A DNA stretch of 64,000 nucleotides from Streptomyces sp. HM190 (GTDB taxonomy: Bacteria; Actinomycetota; Actinomycetes; Streptomycetales; Streptomycetaceae). Position numbers and translations under genes: made by a program. The notes under the pieces are model-generated. The model was not told the origin of the DNA, made no database searches, and saw nothing but the letters and a program-made list of their open reading frames with translations. Below are positions 42,254 through 50,621 of the stretch, piece by piece. Where the stretch lies: positions 4,278,001 to 4,342,000 of the forward strand of contig NZ_CP047318.1 of the NCBI RefSeq assembly GCF_009857135.1, given 5' to 3'. How positions within the stretch are numbered: position 1 is the first letter of the stretch; each line of letters begins with the position of its first letter.

Positions 42254-43726
42254 TCAGGTCTGGGCCATGTCCACGAACCGCGAGTAGTGCCCCTGGAAGG
42301 CGACAGTGATCGTCGCCGTCGGGCCGTTACGGTGCTTGCCCACGATGATGTCCGCCTCGCCGGCGCGCGGGGACTCCTTCTCGTAGGCGTCCTCGCGGTG
42401 CAGCAGGATGACCATGTCGGCGTCCTGCTCGATGGACCCGGACTCACGCAGGTCGGAGACCATCGGCTTCTTGTCCGTTCGCTGCTCGGGACCACGGTTG
42501 AGCTGCGACAGCGCGATGACCGGCAGTTCCAGTTCCTTGGCCAGCAGCTTCAGGTTTCGCGACATGTCCGAGACTTCCTGCTGACGGCTCTCGGACCGCT
42601 TGCCGGACTGCATCAGCTGAAGGTAGTCGATGATGACGAGCTTCAAGTCGTTGCGCTGCTTCAGACGTCGGCACTTGGCTCGGATCTCCATCATCGACAG
42701 GTTCGGGGAGTCGTCGATGTAGAGCGGTGCGGCGGAGACATCCGGCATCCTGCGGGCCAGCCGGGTCCAGTCCTCGTCGGTCATCGTGCCGGAACGCATG
42801 TGGTGCAGAGCGACCCGCGCCTCGGCGGAGAGCAGGCGCATGGCGATCTCGTTGCGGCCCATTTCGAGCGAGAAGATCACGCTCGGCAGGTTGTTCTTGA
42901 TGGAAGCGGCACGGGCGAAGTCCAGCGCCAGCGTGGACTTACCCATGGCGGGACGGGCCGCGATGATGATCATCTGACCGGGATGGAGTCCGTTGGTGAG
43001 CTGATCGAGGTCGGTGAAGCCGGTCGGGACGCCGGTCATCTCTCCCGACCGTGAGCCGATCGCCTCGATCTCGTCGAGCGCACCCTCCATGATGTCGCCG
43101 AGCGGCAGATAGTCCTCGGTGGTGCGCTGCTCAGTGACCGCGAAGATCTCCGCCTGAGCTCTGTTGACGATCTCGTCAACGTCGTCGTCGGCGGCGTATC
43201 CCATCTGGGTGATGCGGGTGCCGGCCTCGACCAGGCGGCGCAGGACGGCGCGCTCGTGGACGATCTCCGCGTAGTACTCGGCGTTCGCCGCCGTCGGCAC
43301 CGTCTGCACCAGGGTGTGCAGATAGGAGGCGCCACCGACCTTGGTGATCTCACCGCGCTTCGTGAGCTCGGCGGCGATGGTGATGGGGTCGGCTGGCTCG
43401 CCCTTGGCGTAGATATCGAGGATCGCCTGATAGATGGTCTCGTGGGCCGGCTTGTAGAAGTCGGCGCCCTTGAGGATCTCGACGACATCGGCGATGGCGT
43501 CCTTGGACAGCAGCATGCCGCCGAGGACGGACTGCTCCGCGTCAAGGTCCTGCGGCGGCACACGTTCGAAGGCCGAACCCCCGCTGTCCCACTCCCCGTT
43601 GTCACGGCCTCGGTCATGCTGATCGTCCCGTCCCCGGCCGCCCTCGTGGCGTCGTCGGGAGGCAGGCAGACGATCACTGGGTCCACTGTCGGCCCACGGG
43701 TCGTCCAGGGGCTCGGAAATGCTCAC
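42254..43726 (-). CDS. dnaB: Replicative DNA helicase
   Basis: The 490-aa product starts with GTG 43726 after GGAGGAGGTCGCTCG. Residues 1–50 are polar and low-complexity, then the N-terminal DnaB domain (QDLDAEQSVLGGMLL), linker helix, and RecA-like ATPase with Walker A ARPAMGKS (257–264), Walker B LVIIDYLQLM and the conserved LSQLNRGPE. The hexamer unwinds DNA at the fork and interacts with DnaG primase. There is no intein at the Walker A position, unlike in some mycobacteria. The upstream gap contains a DnaA-box cluster, so expression may be tied to DnaA. Confidence 0.97.
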   Translation of the reverse strand: MSISEPLDDPWADSGPSDRLPASRRRHEGGRGRDDQHDRGRDNGEWDSGGSAFERVPPQDLDAEQSVLGGMLLSKDAIADVVEILKGADFYKPAHETIYQAILDIYAKGEPADPITIAAELTKRGEITKVGGASYLHTLVQTVPTAANAEYYAEIVHERAVLRRLVEAGTRITQMGYAADDDVDEIVNRAQAEIFAVTEQRTTEDYLPLGDIMEGALDEIEAIGSRSGEMTGVPTGFTDLDQLTNGLHPGQMIIIAARPAMGKSTLALDFARAASIKNNLPSVIFSLEMGRNEIAMRLLSAEARVALHHMRSGTMTDEDWTRLARRMPDVSAAPLYIDDSPNLSMMEIRAKCRRLKQRNDLKLVIIDYLQLMQSGKRSESRQQEVSDMSRNLKLLAKELELPVIALSQLNRGPEQRTDKKPMVSDLRESGSIEQDADMVILLHREDAYEKESPRAGEADIIVGKHRNGPTATITVAFQGHYSRFVDMAQT

Positions 43727-44179
43727 CGAGCGACCTCCTCCCGTCCGCCGCGCGGACCTCGCCGTGCTTCTCAGTTCTACGGCACGACACTGACAAATGA
43801 GAGGCCCAACTCCGGTTACGGCACGTCGGTTTTGCGGGGTTTCCGCGATCTACCGAGGGAGTGGGCGCCGCACCACCGTAGGCCCGCGGGCACCTTCAGC
43901 CAATCTGGTTATCCACAGGCCATGTGGACGACGCCCCAGATGCTGTGGAGAACTCCGCGAAACCTGTGCACGACTCGGTGGACAGCCCTGTGAACAAGCC
44001 CTCGCCTCAATCTCAGCAGCTGTCCTGAGCTGGGCTTTTGCCGTCCACCGGTTGTGCAGAAGAAAAACTTCCCCGACAGGATCAAGATCATCACGATGAG
44101 TGCGCGACGCCACACGCAACCGACCTCGATGTAACAGGCACAAGACCCTTGCATCTCTTACCTGTGGAAGATTAGATTG
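43727..44179. other. Divergent intergenic region upstream of dnaB
   Basis: The 453-bp gap between dnaB (minus) and the MATE gene (plus) contains no gene with a ribosome-binding site. Its centre (43905–44000) has four DnaA-box-like sequences, listed separately. The rest is promoter-like, with AT-rich patches at 43790–43830 and 44060–44180. Confidence 0.6.
43909..43997. other. Cluster of four DnaA-box-like sequences upstream of dnaB
   Basis: TTATCCACA (43909–43917, exact consensus), TGTGGACGA (43923–43931), TGTGGAGAA (43944–43952) and TGTGAACAA (43989–43997). The last three, on the reverse strand, each have one mismatch to TTGTCCACA or TTATCCACA. Confidence 0.6.
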
Positions 44180-45523
44180 ATGCTCATGACACAGGCTCCA
44201 GCAGCCTCCCAGGCCGATCGCCGACGCCACGACCGTGAGATCGTGGCGCTCGCCGTTCCGGCCTTCGGTGCGCTCGTCGCCGAGCCTCTCTTCCTCATGG
44301 TCGACACCGCCATCGTCGGCCATCTCGGCACCGCGCAACTCGCCGGTCTCGGCGTCGCCTCCGCTCTCCTCGTCACTGCGGTGAGCTTGTTCGTCTTCCT
44401 CGCCTACGCCACCACAGCAGCTGTCGCACGGCGGGTCGGAGCCGGCGATCTCAGAGCCGCCATCCGCCAGGGAATGGACGGCATCTGGCTCGCTCTGCTG
44501 CTCGGTGCCCTGATCGTCGCGGTCGTACTGCCCACAGCGCCTGCCATGGTCACACTCTTCGGCTCGTCCGAAACGGCCGCTCCCTACGCCACGACGTATC
44601 TGCGGATCTCGGCACTGGGCATTCCCGCCATGCTGATCGTGCTCGCCGCCACCGGCGTCCTCCGCGGCCTCCAAGACACCAAGACTCCTCTGTATGTCGC
44701 CGTCGGCGGCTTCGTTGCCAACGGCGCCCTCAACGCAGCACTCGTCTATGGCGCCGACCTCGGCATAGCCGGATCCGCCTGGGGCACGGTCATCGCTCAG
44801 TGCGGGATGGCCGCCGCATATCTCTGGGTCGTGGTCCGCGGAGCACGCAGACACGGCGCCTCACTCCGACCGGACTCGGCAGGGATACGCGCTTCGGCTC
44901 AGGCAGGGGCTCCACTGCTGGTCCGTACGCTCTCCCTGCGCGCCATTCTGATGATCGCCACCGCAGTCGCCGCTCGACTCGGCGACGAGGACATCGCCGC
45001 CCACCAGATCATCCTGTCGCTCTGGAGCCTGCTCGCCTTCGCCCTGGACGCGATAGCCATCGCCGGGCAAGCCATCATCGGCCGGTATCTCGGAGCCGGC
45101 GATGCTCAGGGGGCCCGCGAGGCCTGCCGCCGTATGGTGCAGTGGGGGATCGGCACGGGTGCCGTGCTCGGGCTGGCGGTGATCGCGGCCCGTCCTCTGT
45201 TCGTCCCGCTCTTCACAGGGGATCCTGTCGTTCAGCAGATCGCGCTACCCGCACTCATCGTGGTGGCACTCGCCCAGCCGATCTCCGGGATCGTCTTCGT
45301 GCTCGACGGCGTGCTGATGGGCGCGGGAGACGGGCCCTATCTGGCCCGGGCCATGCTGGTGACCCTGGCGGTCTTCGCGCCTGCCGCCCTGCTCGTTCCG
45401 GCCTTCGATGGCGGCCTGACTGCCTTGTGGGGCGCGATGACGCTGATGATGGCGATCCGCATGCTGACGTTGTGGCTTCGTTCCCGCTCGGGCAGGTGGA
45501 TCGTCACCGGCGCCACTCGCTGA
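44180..45523 (+). CDS. MATE-family efflux transporter (DinF-like)
   Basis: 447 aa from ATG 44180; TTG 44177 and ATG 44186 are alternatives, and GGAAG at 44166–44170 favours 44180. Twelve membrane helices with two-fold repeat: PLFLMVDTAIVGHLGTAQLAGLG in the first half and the similar AIAIAGQAIIGRYLGAGDAQGA in the second. These belong to the DinF subgroup, which exports drugs or toxic metabolites using Na+ or H+ gradients. The conserved order dnaB–MATE–rplI in Streptomyces has no known functional reason. Confidence 0.9.
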   Translation: MLMTQAPAASQADRRRHDREIVALAVPAFGALVAEPLFLMVDTAIVGHLGTAQLAGLGVASALLVTAVSLFVFLAYATTAAVARRVGAGDLRAAIRQGMDGIWLALLLGALIVAVVLPTAPAMVTLFGSSETAAPYATTYLRISALGIPAMLIVLAATGVLRGLQDTKTPLYVAVGGFVANGALNAALVYGADLGIAGSAWGTVIAQCGMAAAYLWVVVRGARRHGASLRPDSAGIRASAQAGAPLLVRTLSLRAILMIATAVAARLGDEDIAAHQIILSLWSLLAFALDAIAIAGQAIIGRYLGAGDAQGAREACRRMVQWGIGTGAVLGLAVIAARPLFVPLFTGDPVVQQIALPALIVVALAQPISGIVFVLDGVLMGAGDGPYLARAMLVTLAVFAPAALLVPAFDGGLTALWGAMTLMMAIRMLTLWLRSRSGRWIVTGATR

Positions 45524-45536
45524 GCGTATCGAGCGG

Positions 45537-45552
45537 CGTTTCACGTGAAACA
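45537..45552. other. parS: parS site after the MATE gene
   Basis: Exact 14-bp core at 45538–45551; the 5' flanking base is C rather than T. 14 bp after the MATE stop. Confidence 0.88.
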
Positions 45553-45567
45553 TCACCCGGTTCACGC

Positions 45568-45583
45568 TGTTTCACGTGAAACA
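45568..45583. other. parS: parS site beside a CACCAG repeat
   Basis: Exact TGTTTCACGTGAAACA, 31 bp from the previous site and immediately followed by the hexanucleotide repeat. Confidence 0.92.
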
Positions 45584-45585
45584 GC

Positions 45586-45651
45586 CACCAGCACCAGCAC
45601 CAGCACCAGCACCAGCACCAGCACCAGCACCAGCACCAGCACCAGCACCAG
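45586..45651. repeat. Perfect hexanucleotide repeat (CACCAG)11
   Basis: Eleven uninterrupted CACCAG copies (66 bp), then a partial unit. It lies between the MATE stop and the rplI terminator, outside any convincing gene. The copy number of such repeats often varies among strains. Confidence 0.95.
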
Positions 45652-45688
45652 CACCCAAAGACTGGGGGCACAGTGATGCACCACGCAA

Positions 45689-45723
45689 GTGGGGCCGCAC
45701 CCCTTCACAGGGTGCGGCCCCAC
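45689..45723 (-). terminator. Terminator of the rpsF–rplI operon
   Basis: GTGGGGCCGCACCC (45689–45702) pairs perfectly with GGGTGCGGCCCCAC (45710–45723), a 14-bp stem with a 7-nt loop, about 23 bp after the rplI stop. Confidence 0.9.
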
Positions 45724-45745
45724 AGTGCTCTATCGCACGCAGCAC

Positions 45746-46192
45746 TTAGGCCGCGATGACCTCGATGTTGACCTTGGCGGCAACCTCGGGGTGCAGACGC
45801 ACGGACGTCTCGTGAGAGCCCAGCGTCTTGATCGGAGCAGCCAGCTCGATACGGCGCTTGTCGACCTCGGGGCCACCGGAAGCCTTGATCGCGGAAGCGA
45901 TGTCGGCCGGGGTGACGGAACCGAAGAGACGACCGGCGTCGCCGGAGCGGACAGCCAGACGGACCTTGACGGCCTCGAGCTGGCCCTTGACCTGGTTGGC
46001 CTGCTCGATGGTCTGGATCTCGTGGATCTTGCGAGCACGACGGATCTGCTCGACGTCCTTCTCGCCGCCCTTGGTCCAGCGGATAGCGAACTTCCGCGGG
46101 ATCAGGTAGTTGCGAGCGTAGCCGTCCTTGACGTCGACGACGTCGCCGGCGGCACCGAGGCCAGAGACCTCATGGGTGAGGATGATCTTCAT
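45746..46192 (-). CDS. rplI: 50S ribosomal protein L9
   Basis: The 148-aa product has the L9 N-terminal domain (MKIILTHEVSGLGAAGDVVDVKDGYARNYLIP), the long helix linker and the C-terminal rRNA-binding domain. Last gene of the rpsF-ssb-rpsR-rplI operon, 18 bp after rpsR and followed by a strong terminator. It sits at the base of the L1 stalk and affects frame maintenance. Confidence 0.97.
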   Translation of the reverse strand: MKIILTHEVSGLGAAGDVVDVKDGYARNYLIPRKFAIRWTKGGEKDVEQIRRARKIHEIQTIEQANQVKGQLEAVKVRLAVRSGDAGRLFGSVTPADIASAIKASGGPEVDKRRIELAAPIKTLGSHETSVRLHPEVAAKVNIEVIAA

Positions 46193-46210
46193 GAGTCTGT
46201 CACCCTTCCC

Positions 46211-46447
46211 TTAGCGCGCGGTGGACGTGTAGGGCAGCAGCGCCATCTCACGGCTGTTCTTGACGGCCGTGGCGACGTCACGCTGGTGCTGCGTGCAGTT
46301 GCCGGTCACGCGGCGGGCACGGATCTTGCCGCGGTCGGAAATGAACTTCCGCAGCATGTTCGTGTCCTTGTAGTCCACGTACGTGACCTTGTCCTTGCAG
46401 AAAGCGCAGACCTTCTTCTTCGGCTTGCGCACAGGCGGCTTCGCCAT
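46211..46447 (-). CDS. rpsR: 30S ribosomal protein S18 (zinc-ribbon form)
   Basis: The 78-aa product has a CXXC (CAFC) near the N-terminus, and NCTQHQRDVA supplies a further Cys and His. It is the zinc-binding S18 version. Many Streptomyces also have a second, Zn-free S18 elsewhere used under zinc starvation; that paralogue is not in this window. S18 pairs with S6 in the ribosome platform. 81 bp downstream of ssb. Confidence 0.97.
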   Translation of the reverse strand: MAKPPVRKPKKKVCAFCKDKVTYVDYKDTNMLRKFISDRGKIRARRVTGNCTQHQRDVATAVKNSREMALLPYTSTAR

Positions 46448-46528
46448 GGTGATTCTCCTGTGTGATCAAGAAGTGTGGGATACGGCCCCGTCCTCGACCG
46501 ACTGACCGGTGATCCGGCCCGAGCGGTC

Positions 46529-47110
46529 CTAGAAGGGGGGCTCGTCCGAGTAGCCGCCACCGCCGCCGGAGCCTCCGCCCCAGCCACCACCGCCGCCGCC
46601 CTGGTTGCCACCGGCGGGAGCGCTGGTCGCCCACGGATCGTCAGCGGGAGCGCCGCCGCCCTGCTGGCCGCCACCGGGGCCTCCGCCCCAGCCGCCGCCA
46701 CCCTGGCCGCCGCCACCGCCGCCGTAACCACCCTGGCCGCCTCGGCCCGCGGTCTTGGTGACCTTGGCCGTGGCGTTGCGCAGGCTGGCGCCGACTTCCT
46801 CCACGTCCAGTTCGTAGACCGTGCGCTTGACGCCCTCACGGTCCTCGTAGGACCGCTGCTTCAGCCGGCCCTGCACGATGACGCGCATGCCTCGCTGGAG
46901 CGACTCGGCGACGTTCTCCGCCGCCTGACGCCAGACCGAGCAGGTCAGGAACAGGCTTTCGCCGTCCTTCCACTCGTTCGTCTGACGGTCGAAGGTGCGG
47001 GGGGTGGACGCGACACGGAACTTCGCGACCGCCGCACCGGAAGGGGTGAAGCGCAGCTCGGGGTCGTCGACAAGATTGCCGACGACCGTGATGACGGTCT
47101 CGCCTGCCAT
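46529..47110 (-). CDS. ssb: Single-stranded DNA-binding protein
   Basis: The 193-aa product has the OB fold (TVVGNLVDDPELRFTPSGAAVAKFRVAS…FLTCSVWRQAAENVAESL), a Gly-rich linker of about 65 residues (repeats of GGGG, GGQGGGG) and the acidic C-terminal tip SDEPPF that binds partner proteins. The linker composition makes the DNA repetitive (46560–46740). It lies in the rpsF-ssb-rpsR-rplI operon, conserved across bacteria. Streptomyces usually has a second Ssb for sporulation, not present here. Confidence 0.97.
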   Translation of the reverse strand: MAGETVITVVGNLVDDPELRFTPSGAAVAKFRVASTPRTFDRQTNEWKDGESLFLTCSVWRQAAENVAESLQRGMRVIVQGRLKQRSYEDREGVKRTVYELDVEEVGASLRNATAKVTKTAGRGGQGGYGGGGGGQGGGGWGGGPGGGQQGGGAPADDPWATSAPAGGNQGGGGGGWGGGSGGGGGYSDEPPF

Positions 47111-47186
47111 GGGGGAACCTCTCGGCGGGTTTGCTGCTGGCTGCTGGTACTGCTACTCGAAACCCGAGATCAGCTGAGCGGGATGC

Positions 47187-47477
47187 TCAGTGAGTCTCGG
47201 GACGGAGGACCTTGGTCCGGAGGACCGACTCGTTCAGGTTCATCTGGCGGTCGAGCTCCTTGACGACCGCAGGCTCGGCCTGCAGGTCGATGACCGAGTA
47301 GATGCCCTCGGGCTTCTTCTTGATCTCGTACGCGAGACGACGACGGCCCCAGGTGTCGACCTTCTCGACCTTTCCGTTGCCCTCACGGACGACGGAGAGG
47401 AAGTTCTCGATCAGCGGGGAGACAGCACGCTCCTCGAGATCGGGGTCGAGGATGACCATCACTTCGTAGTGACGCAT
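47187..47477 (-). CDS. rpsF: 30S ribosomal protein S6
   Basis: The 96-aa product starts at ATG 47477 with GGAGGTGGG upstream. The S6 core is clear: MRHYEVMVILDPDLEER, VEKVDTWGRRRLAYEIKKKPEGIYSVIDLQ and the C-terminal LNESVLRTKVLR. First gene of the operon. A 7-bp hairpin about 30 bp upstream may be part of an S6:S18 feedback leader. Confidence 0.97.
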   Translation of the reverse strand: MRHYEVMVILDPDLEERAVSPLIENFLSVVREGNGKVEKVDTWGRRRLAYEIKKKPEGIYSVIDLQAEPAVVKELDRQMNLNESVLRTKVLRPETH

Positions 47478-47505
47478 GTGGAACCCACCTCCTTCGGACT
47501 CAGCG

Positions 47506-47524
47506 GCCACGGTCGTTCCGTGGC
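47506..47524 (-). promoter_or_regulatory. Leader hairpin of rpsF
   Basis: GCCACGG / CCGTGGC form a 7-bp stem with a 5-nt loop just upstream of the rpsF ribosome-binding site. Some bacteria have an S6:S18-binding leader here with a CCG motif (CCG occurs next to the stem, at plus 47504–47507 as CGG). Assigning that function is speculative. Confidence 0.35.
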
Positions 47525-47741
47525 AGGAGGGTTGTGATGCGTACGCAACGGTATCGGCCACCACTGACATTCGGGGTTTCCGCTGGGGATCCCCTGTCAC
47601 GGCCTGGGCAGACACCGGTGCAGACGGTACACACTACCCGCACACCCGCTTCCGGTTGAAATTCGGCGGTGGCGACCGTCAATCTGTACACATCGGGTGT
47701 GTATGGCGCTACGATGCGCCGCCTTCCGCAGGAGGTGCCCC

Positions 47742-48056
47742 ATGGCACAGACATTGCGACCCAACATCGCCGGATCCCTGTTCGCGACCGACGACAAGCC
47801 CCACCCCGTGCAGGACACGCTGCTCGCCGTGACGCTCGTCCTCGGTGCGATCTCCTTCATCACGGCGATGTTCCACCATCTTCATCTGATCAGTTCCTGG
47901 ACGGGGCTGGTGGGAATCCTGACCGGCGCGTACGGGCAGTTCATCTCGGAGACGACTCGTGAGCGCTTCGGCCTGATCGTGGGTCTCGGTGCCTCGGCCG
48001 TCGGCTTCTTCCTCGGCATGGCCCACGGCGGCCTGTTCGGCGGGCTCATCGGCTGA
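47742..48056 (+). CDS. Small membrane protein of unknown function
   Basis: The 104-aa product starts at ATG 47742 after GGAGGTGCCCC. About 30 polar residues are followed by three hydrophobic stretches: VTLVLGAISFITAMF, LIGI-like WTGLVGILTGAYG and GLIVGLGASAVGFFLGMA. The Gly-rich C-terminus (HGGLFGGLIG) resembles other small actinobacterial membrane proteins. No function known. A TACGAT hexamer (about 47710–47715) fits a –10 box. It diverges from rpsF. Confidence 0.75.
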   Translation: MAQTLRPNIAGSLFATDDKPHPVQDTLLAVTLVLGAISFITAMFHHLHLISSWTGLVGILTGAYGQFISETTRERFGLIVGLGASAVGFFLGMAHGGLFGGLIG

Positions 48057-48279
48057 CATCTTCTCCGCGGCCGCACGGTCGGCGGGCGGTGCTTCGCACT
48101 GTCCGCCACCCCAATCGGACCAAGCGGCCGAATAGCACCGTCCTGCGGCCCGGCCGCGCATCGGCCGGGGCGCAGGTTCCATGCGGCCATTCGGCGTGCC
48201 CGCAGGGCGCAGTAGGCTTCGGCGCGAGAGCCGGAGCCCCTGTACCCATGGGGACACACCAGCCCGAGGAGCGCCCCGA

Positions 48280-49401
48280 ATGAGCCTGACCCTGAGGACG
48301 ATCAGCCGAGAGCAGCATCTGGCGTACATCCAGAGCCTGCCCTCGGCTAGCCACATGCAGGTCCCGGCCTGGGCCGACGTCAAGGCGGAGTGGCGCTCCG
48401 AGAACCTCGGGTGGTTCGACGACAAGACCGGCGAGATGGTCGGTGCCGGCCTGGTGCTGTACCGCCAGCTTCCCAAGATCAAGCGCTATCTCGCCTACCT
48501 CCCCGAGGGCCCGGTCATCAACTGGTTCGCGCCGAACCTCACCGACTGGCTGGAACCGATGCTCGCGCACCTGAAGAACCAGGGTGCCTTCTCGGTGAAG
48601 ATGGGCCCGCCGGTGATCATCCGGCGCTGGGAGGCCACGTCCATCAAGAAGGGCATCCAGGACCCGGATGTGAAGCGGCTGCGCGACATCGAGGCCGACT
48701 TCATCGAGCCCCGTGCCTTCGAGGTCGCCGACAAGCTGCGCCGCATGGGCTGGCAGCAGGGGGAGGACGGCGGGGCCGGCTTCGGTGACGTACAGCCCCG
48801 CTACGTCTACCAGGTGCCGCTGGCGAACCGCTCGCTCGAAGAGGTCCACAAGAACTTCAACCAGCTGTGGCGCCGCAACATCAAGAAGGCCGAGAAGGCC
48901 GGCGTCGAGGTCGTCCAGGGCGGCTACCACGACCTGGAGGAGTGGCAGCGGCTGTACGAGATCACCGCTGTCCGCGACCGCTTCCGGCCCCGCCCGCTGT
49001 CGTACTTCCAGCGCATGTGGACGGCCCTCAACACCGAGGACCCCAACCGCATGCGGCTCTACTTCGCCCGGCACAACGGGGTGAACCTGTCCGCCGCGAC
49101 GATGCTGGTCGTCGGGGGGCACGTCTGGTACTCGTACGGCGCTTCGGACAACATCGGCCGTGAGGTCCGGCCCTCGAACGCGATGCAGTGGCGCATGCTG
49201 CGCGACGCCTACGCCCTCGGCGCGACCGTCTACGACCTGCGTGGCATCTCCGACTCGCTGGACGAGACGGACCACCTCTTCGGCCTGATCCAGTTCAAGG
49301 TGGGCACGGGCGGCCAGGCCGCCGAATACCTCGGTGAGTGGGACTTCCCGCTCAACAAACTGCTCCACAAGGCTCTCGACATCTACATGTCGCGCCGCTG
49401 A
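48280..49401 (+). CDS. femX: FemX/FemAB-type peptidoglycan bridge aminoacyltransferase
   Basis: The 373-aa product starts at ATG 48280 after GAGGAGCGCCCCGA. It has the tandem GNAT-like fold of the Fem family, with a LPKIKRYLAYLPEGPVINW block, the charged stretch NQLWRRNIKKAEKAGVEV and VYDLRGISDSLDETDHLFGLIQFKVGTGG near the end. In Streptomyces, FemX adds the single glycine to the L,L-diaminopimelate side chain of lipid II, using Gly-tRNA. The adjacent gene encodes an alanine-racemase-like protein, supporting a cell-wall role. Confidence 0.9.
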   Translation: MSLTLRTISREQHLAYIQSLPSASHMQVPAWADVKAEWRSENLGWFDDKTGEMVGAGLVLYRQLPKIKRYLAYLPEGPVINWFAPNLTDWLEPMLAHLKNQGAFSVKMGPPVIIRRWEATSIKKGIQDPDVKRLRDIEADFIEPRAFEVADKLRRMGWQQGEDGGAGFGDVQPRYVYQVPLANRSLEEVHKNFNQLWRRNIKKAEKAGVEVVQGGYHDLEEWQRLYEITAVRDRFRPRPLSYFQRMWTALNTEDPNRMRLYFARHNGVNLSAATMLVVGGHVWYSYGASDNIGREVRPSNAMQWRMLRDAYALGATVYDLRGISDSLDETDHLFGLIQFKVGTGGQAAEYLGEWDFPLNKLLHKALDIYMSRR

Positions 49402-49468
49402 CCTCCCCCCGTTTTTCCTTCCATATCTCTGATACACCGCAGCCACGAGAAAGGTTCCGGGACCGGCC

Positions 49469-50500
49469 ATGGCGCTCACGCTCTACGTCGACACCGCGCG
49501 CTGGCGGGCACACCACAAGCACGTTCAGGAGCAGTTCCCGGGACTCGTCCCCGTCTGCAAGGGCAACGGCTACGGCTTCGGGCACGAGAAGCTGGCGGAA
49601 GAAGCCACGCGCCTCGGCGCGGACGTCCTCGCCGTCGGCACGACGTACGAGGCGGCCCGGATCAAGGACTGGTTCAGCGGTGACCTGCTGGTGCTCACGC
49701 CGTACCGACGGGCCGAGGAGCCCGTCCCCCTGCCCGACCGGGTGATCCGTTCCGTGTCGTCGGTCGACGGCGTGTACGGCCTCGTGGGTGCTCGCGTGGT
49801 CATCGAGGTCATGTCCTCGATGAAGCGGCACGGCGTGAGCGAGCAGGAACTGCCCCAGCTCCACGCCGCCATAGAGAACGTGCGGCTGGAGGGCTTCGCC
49901 ATCCACCTGCCGCTGGACCGCACGGACGGCTCGGACGCCGTCGAGGAGGTCATCGGCTGGATGGACCGGCTGCGCGCGGCCCGTCTCCCGCTGCACACCA
50001 TGTTCGTCAGCCATCTGAAGGCCGAGGAACTCGCCCGTCTCCAGCAGCAGTTCCCGCAGACCCGCTTCCGGGCCCGGATCGGCACGCGGCTGTGGCTCGG
50101 CGACCACGAGGCGACCGAGTACCGCGGTGCCGTCCTTGACGTCACCCGGGTCGCCAAGGGCGACCGCTTCGGCTACCGGCAGCAGAAGGCGGCTTCCGAC
50201 GGCTTCCTTGTGGTCGTGGCGGGCGGTACGTCCCACGGGGTGGGTCTGGAGGCCCCGAAGGCCATGCACGGCGTCATGCCGCGCGCCAAGGGCGTCGCCC
50301 GAGCCGGGCTCGCAACGGTCAACCGGAACCTTTCTCCGTTCGTCTGGGCAGGCAAGCAGCGCTGGTTCGCGGAGCCGCCGCACATGCAGGTGTCGATCCT
50401 CTTCGTGCCTTCGGACGCCCCGGAACCGCAGGTCGGCGAGGAACTGGTGGCCCACCTGCGGCACACCACCACCCAGTTCGACCGGATCGTCGACCGCTGA
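49469..50500 (+). CDS. Alanine racemase-like PLP protein, incomplete C-terminal domain
   Basis: The 343-aa product starts at ATG 49469 and has the PLP lysine in CKGNGYGFGH (Lys31 in the Alr motif KxNAYGxG) and RIGTRLWLGD near residue 220 as in Alr. The catalytic Tyr of the second domain and a clear Alr C-terminal domain are not evident; the last 120 residues are shorter and different. Racemase activity is thus doubtful. It lies 67 bp after the femX-like gene, so it may act with it, for example in handling D- or L-amino acids for the cross-bridge. This is inference. Confidence 0.75.
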   Translation: MALTLYVDTARWRAHHKHVQEQFPGLVPVCKGNGYGFGHEKLAEEATRLGADVLAVGTTYEAARIKDWFSGDLLVLTPYRRAEEPVPLPDRVIRSVSSVDGVYGLVGARVVIEVMSSMKRHGVSEQELPQLHAAIENVRLEGFAIHLPLDRTDGSDAVEEVIGWMDRLRAARLPLHTMFVSHLKAEELARLQQQFPQTRFRARIGTRLWLGDHEATEYRGAVLDVTRVAKGDRFGYRQQKAASDGFLVVVAGGTSHGVGLEAPKAMHGVMPRAKGVARAGLATVNRNLSPFVWAGKQRWFAEPPHMQVSILFVPSDAPEPQVGEELVAHLRHTTTQFDRIVDR

Positions 50501-50560
50501 TCCACGCCCGCCCGGACCTTCACGCGGTGACCGGGCGGGACCACAGGTCGGCACCCAGTG

Positions 50561-50597
50561 CAAAGGCCGTACGCGGAGAGCCCGTGTACGGCCTTTG
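50561..50597. terminator. Bidirectional terminator hairpin
   Basis: CAAAGGCCGTAC (50561–50572) pairs with GTACGGCCTTTG (50586–50597), a 12-bp stem with a 13-nt loop, between the convergent Alr-like and GT87 genes. The symmetrical CAAAG/CTTTG ends suit both directions. Confidence 0.85.
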
Positions 50598-50621
50598 GTG
50601 TACCTGACCTGCTCTGTTCGC

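Noticed and set aside
42254..43726. Intein or frameshift in dnaB
   Set aside because: The gene is 490 codons, uninterrupted, with continuous DnaB motifs across the Walker A region where inteins occur in some mycobacteria.
45586..45651. CRISPR-like array
   Set aside because: The unit is only 6 bp and there are no spacers; it is a microsatellite.
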